DNA of 64,000 bases from Tenodera sinensis (GCA_030765045.1 CM060964.1:174682852-174746851); one strand, 5' to 3'. Numbered from the stretch's first letter, positions 1 to 9,695 are shown. Program-made: numbers and translations. The notes: a model not told the origin generated them from the letters alone.

Positions 1-257
1 TGCGTTCGACACAGCAAAGTTGACTTTTCACCACAGTGAAACAAAATTGTGCCATTTCAATGTTTTGTAAATACAACTCAATTTTGCTGATGACGTACAT
101 TTATACTGCAAATAACGAGTTTTATACCAGTTTTTTTTTCATTAAAATAACTTTATATTTACACAAAATACAGCTGTGTATATACGAAGGGCATTTAACA
201 ATTTAAATGCTAGCAGTTCTCGGCTCGTGGACGTTTAAATGGCCATCGCTCAAGAGG
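1..257 (-). mobile_element. piggyBac-type deletion derivative, 5' end only, cut by window edge
   Basis: This is the reverse complement of the first ~260 bases of the elements at 4720-5744 and 30244-31282. It ends with the inverted-repeat tip CTCAAGAGG followed by TTAA (258-261), the target duplicated by piggyBac-superfamily elements. The other end lies outside the window. No coding sequence is present in the visible part. The family assignment comes from the C-terminal transposase remnant kept in the two longer copies. Confidence 0.75.
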
Positions 258-261
258 TTAA

Positions 262-1435
262 GGATTCTTCAAGGTGTCTCCTGGATTTCCAGATATCTGT
301 CCAGAAAGTCATCAATGTAGCAGTTCATATCATACTATTATTCCCCTACAATTAGTATTCCAGGTCAAAAAAAGCATTCCTACATGTAGGCATGATGCTG
401 TATTGTCAGGTTCATATCGCTCTCTATCAGCACATTATACTGCATTGTATTTAAAGTTCAGAAGACTAGTTTCCATCTCATGCAGATGGGTTCTAAGGAT
501 GCCCTCATGGTACAGTTGTAAATTATATAAACAGTCACTAGGATGCAGCTCCAAGTGAAAAATATTTATGTGACGCAAAGCACTGTTTCAGCTGCCAATG
601 CTGAGAAAAATACCACAACCATAGATCGTTGGATGGTGCTGCACAAATTTGCATTTCTAGGTAACTGTAGACTAGCATCAAAGAGTGATCAGATTGGAAA
701 GCAAAGGCACGCTTAAAAATGAACACGGTGTGTAAATGAGGGAAGAAACAATGATATCAATAACGAAAGCATTCTGGAGTTCCTATCTAAATTGTAGCTC
801 CACATATTTATATACCATATATCTTAGATTACTTTCATTTACCATCATTGACTGTTGTCCAGTATTGTTGATAAATTTGTGTCTCTTTGAAAAACTGGAA
901 ATTACCTTAAATTTGGTTTTCAAATTTTACTAGACACGCTGAGTGTGGTAGAATCCTGATAATTCAGCATATTTCTTCATTTTTTATTGTTAAACTTTAC
1001 TATAATAATTTCTATAATCCACTATGTGGTACGAACAGTATAGGTACATTTTGGTGTATGTATACAACCTGCCGCATTCTCCCTCACAGTAACAAATGAG
1101 TGACTGTGTATTGACTTTCAGTATCTAGTCTGAAGATAAACAACTGGTAGATCATTGTTATGAAATCTATATCTTGCCGATAATAATTAGGTACATGGTA
1201 CAAACACTTGTTTGGAACAGTTGAAGGTTTATTGCTTTACCCAGTACATATGTGGTAAGGTAAACCTTTCAGTTAAATATTTCTGGATACAGTACAGTTT
1301 CTCAAATTTCAGGTTTATTGTTAGGTAGTGTTGAGTTGTGTTTGTGCCAGCGAAAATGTTGAATGAGAAGAAAACATGACAATGGAAATTAAGTTGGATG
1401 TGTTAAAGAGACCGGACAAAGGAGAATATTAATAT
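262..1435. other. No gene recognised
   Basis: AT-rich sequence with only short chance reading frames. I see no conserved protein motif, tRNA-like box pair or inverted repeat. Confidence 0.5.
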
Positions 1436-1479
1436 GTGATAAATGTTAGGATGTCTTATGCTTTTCTGTTTCTTATGTT

Positions 1480-1711
1480 GTTGCTAACTAATGCTGGATT
1501 TCTGACAATGAAGTCATTAATCCTCTTGCTCTCCAATATTTTTCTTCCAATCTCTGTTGCACATGTCCTTCTTGTTTGTCCACGATACGCTCATGAGCGC
1601 CAGTCCGTTGGCCTGGGACTTACACTGTGGTCAGTTTTAGGCAACGACCCAGTATCTGTAAATACAGTGCTGCGGTTTTGTTCCACAATTGATTTTATGA
1701 CGCAAGTGTAA
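1480..1711 (+). pseudogene. LINE ORF2 C-terminal scrap
   Basis: The frame ending at 1711 reads AHVLLVCPRYAHERQ followed by a short tail with LGNDP. This resembles the end of many non-LTR retrotransposon ORF2 proteins, where a degenerate Cys/His knuckle (C..C..H..C) is followed by CPxYxxER and a terminal helix. The upstream Cys pair is not in the same frame, so the copy is frameshifted and 5'-truncated. About 230 bp of T-rich sequence after the stop (to about 1944) may be its 3' UTR. It is a different family from the antisense LINE that begins at 1945. It cannot make a working enzyme. Confidence 0.5.
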
Positions 1712-1944
1712 GGTTATTTTATTTCAGAGATTTTAGCCTTTTAGATTGCCTTATTTTTGGGTTTTTTAATGTTTTAGCATTTTTTTACTTTGTAGCAATT
1801 TTAAGTTTCAGTTTTTAGCATTTTTAGAGTTTTAGTTTTTTTATGGGTGATATTTTAACACTTTACCGTCCGTAATTTTACTTTTGGATTCGGGGCCCTA
1901 ATGACCAAGTTGTCGACGGGCCCTTAAACCTGACACTCACTCAC

Positions 1945-2221
1945 TCCAATATTTTTCACTGATGTATGAGGTCCTAGAAGTGCCCGGACATATTTGAACA
2001 TGGTCTTGGTCCATTACCTCTTGCAGATCACATAGAGGACAGCGTGGTGAGGAACATATCCCAATTCTGTTCAAATGTTTTGTCAGACAATCATGTCCCG
2101 TAATCAACCTCAAGGTTGCAACTGCCGTTTTTCGAGGATACTCAGGAATTACTGTTTGAATGTTTGGTAGCGCCCATCTTTTATTCTTTGATTTTTCATA
2201 GTAATATTTTGCAATAATTTT
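1945..2221 (-). pseudogene. LINE ORF2 C-terminal Cys/His knuckle fragment
   Basis: The minus strand encodes PRKTAVATLRLITGHDC, then CPLC followed nine residues later by HVQIC, a CX2CX9HX3C knuckle with the same spacing as the intact LINE (C1213, C1216, H1226, C1230). It is the last part of the old LINE copy, separated from its RNase H region by the repeat at 2222-3056. The knuckle is presumed to help bind the element RNA; here it is a relic. Confidence 0.75.
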
Positions 2222-3056
2222 TTACTTTCTCTACTGGTAAGTAGGGGAAGTATTGTATTCCACCCAAATATTCGATGTCGAGATTTCACTGGAAATATAT
2301 GTTTTGAGGATCCCTAAATCCAAAAAAAGCATTTTTAGAAAAAGGTCCGTGTGTGTGTCTGTGGACAGCATAACTCAAACGAAAAGTCTGTTAAAAACCA
2401 AAGTTGGTATTTAAGTTTAATGTCATTCAAGGATGCGACACGAAGATTTTGAAGAAAATAGCTCCACCCTAAAGTACCCTTTACATGGAGCATTTTTCGA
2501 AAATTTTGATTTTCTTGAAAATGGCTCTAACGATTTTGATTAAAGTGCCATATGTTTGAGATATTTTTATGACAAATGAAATGTATATCTTGAATTTTCT
2601 GGCTATAGCCCCTGTAGTCATATTTACTCTGAACGACTTTTGCATAACTGGTAAACCGTTAGAGATAGACCAAATCGTACTATACAAAAAATGTAGATCT
2701 TGCTAAAATACACAATTTATGTCTCAATTAATTTTCTTGTAGGGTGAACCATTTTGGAGATATTCCTTGTTATGTGTGTGAGTTTTGGAAAACTAAATTT
2801 TTGTGAAATGGATCATCGTTCATTTTTTATATGTGCAATGTGCAAAGAGAATAGAATCTCAAAGCTTTAAAAGATGTATCGCGCAAAGCCTACCGTATTC
2901 TAACATTCCCCTTGCACCTAGAAGGAAATAAGCAATAAGATAATTATGTACAAATGTTTATCTTAACTAACACGAAGAAGATATAGGAATAAATAAGAGT
3001 TTGTAAGAATGGTTAGTGCAAGAGTAGAGAAAGTCATGTGAGTGCAACACATCAGA
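2222..3056 (+). repeat. Unclassified interspersed repeat, copy 1
   Basis: About 835 bp that recur at 25273-25990 plus 27231-27583. Both copies start at TTTACTTTCTCT and share long diverged blocks, among them the GTAGAGAAAGTCATG stretch near the end. Here it lies between the RNase H and knuckle regions of the antisense LINE, so it inserted into that LINE. The motif ACTTTCTCTACT occurs at the start and, inverted, about 20 bp before the end, a possible short terminal inverted repeat. No reading frame of note, so it would be non-autonomous. Confidence 0.6.
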
Positions 3057-4715
3057 TTTTTTGCAAGAAAATCAGCTTTGGCATTACCACTCAGTCCACG
3101 GTGAGATGGTATTCATTGGAAGACTAGGTGTTTTTGAAGTGCTGTTAGATGGGTAAAGATTTTCCAACATTCTGTAGTAGTTTGGTTTTTTGGTGGCAAC
3201 TTGGAAGCAACTACTATAGTTGCTGCCCTGGAATCTGAGAGGATAACTACTTGATGAAAATGTGAAACTCTATACTTTCCCTGATTACCCTCCCCTTATG
3301 TAGGACTTACACTCCCTAGGACTTACAAGCCAGTGCCTAGGGTCAGACGCCTATCGGAGAGCAGAGGGACTTCTGGACCACACTGATTGAAGATCTGGAA
3401 ACAGGGGGTCGGCGAAGCACCAGTATGATAGTGAGGAAGAGGATGATATGGAATGCAGGCGAAGTGGATGATTGGAAAGGTGATAATGGAGCAATTGGTG
3501 GAATGAATAGCAGAGGAAACTGGAGAACCTGGAGAAAACCTGCCGAGACACCACTTCGTCCACCACAAATATCACATGCGGGACTGCCTAGGTGGTAGGT
3601 GAGCGATCTAACCACTCAGCCACGGCGGCGCCATTATACTTCTAGACTCAGGGAAGGATGAGGAATAATCTTGGTTGGAGAAAAATTCCTATCCCCTTGC
3701 CTAGAATCCAACCCGGGACCCCTTGCACAGTAGGCAGGTGCTCTACGAACTACACTACGGGGCCAACCAAAACTCTATACAAAATATTTTATAGGGCCAT
3801 TCAAATTGCTTCAATTTCTCCATCAAAGTTTGTAGTTCCATAACTTAAAGATTTGTGATAGGAAAAGAGGTAACACGTGACTCCAGCCCCTGCTCCATCT
3901 CAGTTTGATATCAGTGATCCATCAGTATAAATATGGAGCCATTCCTGTTTCGGAAATCTAGTATGGATTGTCTCTAATGCTAATAATTTTAGAACACTAG
4001 TTGGAGTATCACTTTTCTTAACTTCTTCTGTCAGGTGTAAATAATATGTGGTGTCTAATGTTTATGTCGGATTGACTTTAGATATGAAGTTTTCCTTTGA
4101 ATTAGGAAGGTATAGATTCTTCTTGATGTTTTGAATTTTGGAAAGAAAGCTCTCCTGAGTCTTTAGTATATATGTAAAATTTCTCTTGTTCCATGTATTG
4201 AATGGGAGTCTCATCAACTTGTTGTGTTGAATAAGAGCTGCTTTTCCTATTTCATACTCAATAGAGTATTGATAGGTTAGTATTTCTATAGCTGGTATTG
4301 GTGTGGTTTTGATAGCACCTGTAATTGGTCTCAGACTTTGGTTTTAAAAGATTCGAATTTTTTTTGAATTTGCTGTTAGAAGAACTTTGCTGCAGTAAGT
4401 AAACAATGGCTTTATATACCCATTGTATGTTGTGTTAAAAGTTGCTCTGGAACATGCCCAATTCACTCCTGTTAGACATTTTAACAGTGAAAGGCGCCTT
4501 TCTGCTCTTTGTATTACATTTTCTATTTGTTTGGTCCATGTAAGTTTGGTATCAAATATAACTCCCAAATGCTTTGCTTCGTTTGTTTCTGGTAATTGTT
4601 GACCCTCAAAATTGTGTTATTTTTAGTGGCTTTTTTCTTAGTGAAAAGATTTGGCAGTTTGATTTTGTTGTATTAACAATCATTAAATTTTCTTTGGTCC
4701 ACTTTTGTAGGTTGG
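3057..4715 (-). pseudogene. LINE ORF2 fragment: RT thumb to RNase H (interrupted)
   Basis: On the minus strand, 4715-4340 carries the region after the RT catalytic site (WTKENLMIVNTTKSN and the following MGVIFDTKLTW). 3950-3781 carries the start of RNase H (a YTDGS-like stretch and DGEIEA), and 3264-3057 carries its end (IPSHRG-like, then NAKADFLAKK). Frames shift and stops occur throughout. The SINE at 3276-3769 sits inside the RNase H domain and duplicated 11 bp of it (3265-3275 and 3770-3780). Nothing here is translatable as one protein. Confidence 0.75.
3276..3769 (-). mobile_element. Two-headed tRNA-derived SINE, copy 1
   Basis: Flanked by an 11-bp direct repeat AAACTCTATAC (3265-3275, 3770-3780). 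Read on the minus strand it begins with a tRNA-like head (GTAGAGCACCTGCC, then a GGTTGGATTC B-box-like element). A second A-box-like stretch, GTGGCTGAGTGGTTAGA, follows, then a ~300-bp body ending in GGGGAGGGTAATCAGG. The + strand copy at 26332-26808 has the same order. Two successive tRNA-like heads suggest a dimeric SINE transcribed by RNA polymerase III and mobilised by a LINE; mobilisation is inference. Confidence 0.8.
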
Positions 4716-4719
4716 TTAT

Positions 4720-5744
4720 CCTCTTGAGCGATGGCCATTTAAAACGTCTGCGAGCCGAGAACTGCTACCCAATATCCAGCGCAGGGCATTTAAAGTGTGT
4801 GGTATATACACAGCTGTATTTTGTGTAAATATTAAGTTATTTTAATGAATCAAAAACTGATATAAAACTCGTTATTTGCAGTATAAATGTACGTCATCAG
4901 CAAAGTTGAGTTGTATTTACAAAACATTGAAATGGCACAATTTTGTTTCACTGTGGTGAAAAGTCAACTTTGCTCTGTCGAACGCATCTAATACAAGTTC
5001 TCAGAAAGAAACATCCATTGTATGTGTGGCTTATGCGTCAGCATACTGTGTAATAAAGCACTACTGTATGCGTGGTCTTTTGAGTCATCAGAATAGAGCA
5101 ACATTGCAACTTTTGCTTACGCGAGTTTCGTAACTTAGTAGAGTCCGTGTCTTTCTTTGTTGAAATACATACGTATACTTTCCTGCTTGTAGCTGAAGGG
5201 AGAAGTGGTATACAAAGGTGTTTTTGCACCAACTGGATATAACCATATACAATTGTTTGGTGATTTGGACAGCTCTCTAAACCCACACAGGACAATGACC
5301 GACCTTGACTTCCGAATATAAATAGCTCGCAGCCTAATTGAACAATACCACGTTGGGGGTTGAAAATCCAAAACCCCTGCATTCCTCAGACTTCAAGGAA
5401 AACATTATCCTAAAAGGATACCACCAACAGCAAAGAAGTCCTGCCCATCTCGAAAGTGTTTCGGGTGCCGCAAGAAGGAAATTCGCGAATGTGGAGACGT
5501 ACCTACCCTTATGTGTTTATCTCTGTTTTGAGGTAAATCACTGCAGAAAGAACATATTAAGGTAAGCCAATAAAGTATATAGACTTTACTAAAATGTTTC
5601 TTAAAGGGAAAATTAAAATAAGTTGAGTTGGATTAGGGATAAATGAAGGTTAAATGCTTAAATGCACAGGACGTGTATACATGCCCATATCGCTCATCTG
5701 TCATTTTAAATGGATGTGATTTCACGTCCATATCCCTCAAGAGG
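4720..5744 (+). mobile_element. piggyBac-type element, internally deleted
   Basis: Ends are inverted: it starts CCTCTTGAGCGATGG and finishes CCCTCAAGAGG, flanked by TTAT (4716-4719, a mutated TTAA) and TTAA (5745-5748). The flanking LINE protein reads through when the insert is ignored, confirming the boundaries. At 1025 bp it is less than half the length of an autonomous piggyBac. It keeps about 300 bp of 5' noncoding sequence, the C-terminal part of a transposase frame and 3' subterminal repeats rich in ACGTCC motifs. The copy at 30244-31282 has the same internal layout, so the deleted form itself has multiplied. Confidence 0.85.
5290..5565 (+). pseudogene. piggyBac transposase C-terminal remnant
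   Basis: In shifting + strand frames I read RSLIEQYHVG, then PKRIPPTAKKSCPSRKCFGC, then RKKEIRECGDVP and LCVYLCFEVNH. This matches the order seen at the end of piggyBac-type transposases: a helix ending in QYHVG, a GxHxPxxIPPT-like linker and a cysteine-rich C-terminal domain (CxxC...CxxC...LCxxxCFxxYH) that binds the element ends. The DDD catalytic core is absent. At least one frameshift separates the linker and the Cys-rich part. The same fragment occurs at about 30850-31100. Confidence 0.7.
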
Positions 5745-6600
5745 TTAAGGATTGTTGCATGGTTTTTTCTAGCTCTGTACTTTTGTTTTTTGGCTTTGAA
5801 GTCCATATTACTAGGTCATCGGCAAATAGTGCACACACGCCTGACTCTTGTATTTCTTGTGGCAGATCATTAATAAATATATTAAAAAGTGTAGTGCTGA
5901 GCACTGTGCCTTGTGGTAAGCCACGGTGTACTTGTTTATATTTTGATATATTCCTTCCATATCTGGTAGCAATAAAGCATTGAGTTAGGAAATGACATAG
6001 CCATGAAAACATTGGACCTCATATCCCTATTTTTTTTTTTTTACTTTCTTTAGTAGTCTTGTTCTGCATATAGAATCATACGCACTTTGGAAATCAATGA
6101 AAACTGATACATTATCTTCTTTTCTATTGAAGGAGTCTTTTATTTCTTGACTGAGAAGTAAGACTTGTTCATTTGTAGAATGGAGCACTCTGAATCCAGC
6201 TTGACATGGGGAAATTAAATTTTGTGATTCTAGAAACCAATTTAACCTATTTGACACCGTTCTTTCCATCACTTTTGCTATTATGCTAGTAAGAGCTATT
6301 GGTCTATAATTTTTTATTTCTGATGCTGTTTTGTCTTTCTTCAAGAGTGGGACAGTTATTGCTTTTTGCCATTTGGCAGGTACAGTGGTTTTCCAGAATA
6401 AATTGTAGAGTTTTAGTAGTTCTTTTGCTGTTTTTCCAAGGTTTTTTATGAGTTCTGGATGTATGTGATCTGGTCTAGGAGACTTTGTTTTTTAGATTAT
6501 TAATTGCAATGTTCAGTTCTTGCATATTAAAATTTTGAAAAAAGATAGTGTTTAGTGTTAGGATCACATTCTCTTTCTTGTTTCAAATCTCTCTTAAATT

Positions 6601-6838
6601 GAGAGGTAGAACTGGAACTTAAAAATTCAATGCCACAGCTGAGATGTGAACAACAGATCCTCCGCTTACTAAGGCTTAATGGTTAGAGCACCTGCCTAGT
6701 AAGCGGAGGGTCTGTGGTTCAAATCCCAGCTGTGGCATTGAATTTTTAAGTTCCAGTTCTACCTCTCAAACATTGCCCACACATGGCTTGTGTATTTAAA
6801 AACACCAACAGTAAGTTTGTTGGCATAAATAATGATTA
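6601..6838 (+). mobile_element. Snap-back tRNA SINE, copy A
   Basis: Bounded by a perfect 12-bp duplication CTCTCTTAAATT (6589-6600, 6839-6850) inside the antisense LINE. A sense SINE occupies 6672-6838: A-box-like TTAATGGTTAGAGC, B-box GGTTCAAATCC, body GTTCCAGTTCTACC, and tail CCAACAGTAAGTTTGTTGG plus ATAAATAA. In front of it, 6601-6671 is the inverted copy of 6697-6767 (71 bp, 4 mismatches), covering the 3' half of the tRNA part and the start of the body. The loop is 25 nt. The RNA would fold into a long hairpin. Confidence 0.85.
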
Positions 6839-8015
6839 CTCTCTTAAATTATGTTCCTTTTTATTATTTCTTGTTACTTTATGCGAATTAGCATAATATT
6901 TATTGAATGTTTCGGCTATGACTGCATCATTTAATATTTTATTGTTGTGTATGAGGTATGCTATTTTTTCTTTCCGGTCCTTGACATTTTTTATGAAGTT
7001 ATGGGCTTTGTTACCATCTGTCCTATAATCCATTTTTTCTAAGAAATTACTAAAGTGATTCTTTTTAGCTGTATTAATTTCTTTTTTGAGTGAGGCACAT
7101 TTCTTTCGCCATATTTGTGTATTCAATATGCTTTTTGTTTGTTCAGCTGTATTTCTAGCTATATCCCTTTGCTTTTTCAGTTCTTCTAACTAGGGGTTCC
7201 AAAAGGGTTTGAAATTTTTTTATTCTTCCATGAGGAATAGGTTTTTTTTTTTTTTTTTTTTTTTGCAGTTTCTAGGATGACTTTACAGAAATTTTTGTTC
7301 GTATGATCTAGTTGGTCATGCAGCTGTGAGTTTGTTCGTTCTTCAAATTTATTTTTATATTTCAGTTCAGTTTTATACCTATTCCAAGCTGCTTTTTTGA
7401 AGTTCCAATACAGATTCTTGTGATGTTGACTGACATTTGTATTATCTAGTTTTATATCTGCAATTACTTCTCTGTGACCAGAACTTGGGTCTTCTATAAC
7501 TTGTTTTTTAATCTTTGAAGCAATATCTGTTGTAGCTGACAAGAGGTCTGGGTTACTGCCTGCTCCAGAGTAATGTATGGAGGTTGTGGAATCTTCTTTA
7601 TTATAAATCAGTTCAAAGGTTGCAGTATTCAAAAATTCTTCCACTATCTTCGCTGTAGAATCCACTTTTTCATAACCCCATCTTTTGGAATGGGCATTGA
7701 AATCCCCATTTATGATTGTTTTATATAATTGGCCAATAAGTGAGATCTGGTTCATCCCTGGGGGGGATTGTAAATACTGTAGAAATCTAGATGTATTTTG
7801 CTATCCCAAAAATTCAGCTTTATTAATTCAGATTTATCTATGTTATCCATTTCTTTAACAATTTGAAAGGAGGATTTAATATCCTTTTTGGCTCCAATTA
7901 ATATTCCGCTACTTAATCTATTTTTTGGTAGTAGGTTTAGTAAAAATCCAGTAAAATTGAAGTATTTAACTGGATCATTTGTTAGATTTGCTTCTTGAAT
8001 GAAAAATATATCTAT

Positions 8016-8120
8016 TCTAAAGTAAGAACAAATTAGAAACTAAAAACTTCACTTATCTAATTTGTTCTTACTTTAGAATCTTGTTGCTTCACTGTTAACA
8101 GCTTCAATTTTTCCTTATTT
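8016..8120. repeat. 105-bp hairpin insert with 13-bp target duplication
   Basis: Flanked by AAAATATATCTAT at 8003-8015 and 8121-8133. A perfect 24-bp inverted repeat spans its left boundary: 8014-8037 pairs with 8056-8079, with an 18-nt loop. The insertion splits the endonuclease reading frame of the old LINE just after the IDIF residues. No tRNA-like boxes and no poly(A) tail are visible. Its class is unknown. Confidence 0.65.
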
Positions 8121-8510
8121 AAAATATATCTATGTTTTTTTTTTCAAATACAGTTCTATTGACCTCTATTCTTTTTGTTTGGGTGAGATCACCTGCGTTC
8201 CATTGAAGAATTTTGATGTTAGATCTTCCATTAATATGTTTTGCTTCTCGAGAAGTAGACCCCGCCCGGAGATCCGAATGGGGGACTATTTTAACTCCAG
8301 AATATTTTATGCCTCGAGTCATATTTCATAAATTGTATTGGAGATAATTAGCAGTAAATGTAACTGCTTTTTAAGGAGCACCATATTTTTACGTTTTGGC
8401 AGTCAGTTCGCTCTCACAACCCCCAGAATGTCTGGAGGATCACACCTGTCATTGGTTTACGGGTCTCACCAACCTGACTGGGAGAGTCATCAAAATAAAT
8501 TCACCGACCA

Positions 8511-8912
8511 TATCCTCTGATTACCAATCAGAGGACGTATTACAGGTCAGCATGTTAGGGAGTAAGAGGTTATAGAGAAATTAGAGAAATGGAAAGGTTG
8601 GAAAAATAAAGACTCCCTAGCCCTCTGGAACCCTAACAGTATAAGAGTTGGAAGAGAACAAGAGATGACCAAGTTAAGGTCATAAGGCCACATAGAAAGG
8701 CTACAGTGAGGAGCGAAACACCCGTAAGTGGAACTAATGTTCTGCTCAGCTTGGGTACCTTGTGGCCGCCATCAACATATCCCCTAGACGGGGACCCCTG
8801 TATTTTGCAGTATTATGTTATGAGTTGTGAATAACAGACCCCTTATTCCTTATAACTGGACACTTTTGTAACCCGGCACACTTTCAGTCCATATTAGGTC
8901 AAGTTAACTTGA
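8511..8912. other. No gene; possibly more LINE 5' sequence
   Basis: Upstream (minus strand) of the recognisable LINE 5' UTR. It may be extra 5' leader of that subfamily, since nothing separates the two, but I see no similarity to the intact LINE here. Confidence 0.4.
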
Positions 8913-8998
8913 TTCTACCTCTCAAACATTGCCCACACATGGCTTGCGTGTTTAAAAACACCAACAGTAAGTTTGTTGGCATAAATAAATAATAATTC
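8913..8998 (+). repeat. 5'-truncated tRNA SINE, copy D
   Basis: Starts in the body (TTCTACCTCTCAAACATTGC) and carries the same tail as copies A-C, including CCAACAGTAAGTTTGTTGG and ATAAATAAATAATAATT. The tRNA head and any inverted arm are missing. Confidence 0.75.
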
Positions 8999-9060
8999 TA
9001 ATGATTATGTTCATACTAGTTTTGTAATGGCAACTTACATGTCTAAGCTCTATGTATGTT

Positions 9061-9683
9061 TAATTATTATTTATTTATGCCAACAAACTTACTGTTGGTG
9101 TTTTTAAACACACAAGCCGTGTGTGGGCAAAGTTTAAGAGGTAGAACTGGGACTTAAAAATTCAATGCCACAACTGGGATTTGAACCACCTTTGTGGTTT
9201 ACCAGGAAAAAGTACGAACTAACTTGAGAATTTAATGCCATTCTGGCAGTTTGTCACAATAGCTCAGTGGTAGAGCGTGCGCCCGGCAAGCGGAAGGTCT
9301 GTGGTTCAAATCCCAGTTGTGGCATTGAATTTTTAAGTCCCAGTTCTACCTCTTAAACTTTGCCCACACACGGCTTGTGTGTTTAAAAACACCAACAGTA
9401 AGTTTGTTGGCATAAATAAATAATAATTACCATGTGAAGGTTATTTAATCCTGGGATACAAAGTACTTGCAATAGTAAGTCACCATTGGGGTAATTGTCT
9501 TTGATGTGAGACTGCCTTTGTGGTTTACCAGGAAAAAATACGAACTAACTTGAGAATTTAATGCCATTCTGGCAGTTTGTCACAATAGCTCAGTGGTAGA
9601 GCGTGCGCCCGGCAAGCGGAAGGTCTGTGGTTCAAATCCCAGTTGTGGCATTGAATTTTTAAGTCCCAGTTCTACCTCTTAAA
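9061..9683 (-). mobile_element. Snap-back tRNA SINE composite, copy B
   Basis: The 623-bp unit is flanked by a 12-bp duplication TCTATGTATGTT (9049-9060, 9684-9695). Positions 9061-9189 and 9301-9429 form a perfect 129-bp inverted repeat: SINE T-arm, body and tail. The 111-nt loop holds the tRNA-like head, with A-box AATAGCTCAGTGGTAGAGCG at 9265 and B-box GGTTCAAATCC just inside the right arm. After 9430-9514, a sequence shared with 37660-37750, positions 9189-9357 are repeated directly at 9515-9683 with one mismatch. The whole therefore moved or formed as one unit. Orientation of the primary transcript is ambiguous. Confidence 0.8.
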
Positions 9684-9695
9684 TCTATGTATGTT

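Larger units (their letters stand above)
5749..8324 (-). pseudogene. LINE ORF2 fragment: endonuclease and reverse transcriptase
   Basis: The minus strand starts at 8322 with SGVKIVPHSDLR and ILQWNAGD (APE-type endonuclease N-terminus). It continues with INGDFNAHSKRWGY and SSGHRE near 7700-7500, then RT motifs FIDFQSAYDS (around 6090), HRGLPQGTVLSTTLFNIFIN and LFADDLVIWT (around 5920-5800). Order and spacing match the intact LINE at 21459-25235. Several frameshifts and stops, a T22 run at 7241-7263, and two insertions (6601-6838, 8016-8120) break it. APE would nick target DNA and RT would copy RNA; this copy can do neither. Confidence 0.85.
1945..8510 (-). mobile_element. Old antisense LINE copy split by five insertions
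   Basis: Read on the minus strand, fragments run in the order of the intact LINE at 21087-25248: 5' UTR (about 8510-8325), endonuclease, reverse transcriptase, RNase H, Cys/His knuckle (2190-1945). The protein similarity is clear but distant, so this is another subfamily. It is interrupted by an unclassified repeat (2222-3056), a two-headed SINE (3276-3769), a piggyBac derivative (4720-5744), a snap-back SINE (6601-6838) and a hairpin insert (8016-8120). Three of these have direct duplications of the LINE sequence on both sides, and the piggyBac sits at a TTAA. The outer ends of the LINE are not resolved. Confidence 0.85.

Noticed and set aside
5038..5382. 114-codon antisense frame conserved in both piggyBac derivatives
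   Set aside because: Conservation follows from the shared repeat; the sense strand carries the recognisable transposase C-terminus.
9265..9320. tRNA-Ala-like sequence in the snap-back SINE loop
   Set aside because: It lacks an acceptor stem and recurs as part of a repeat family.
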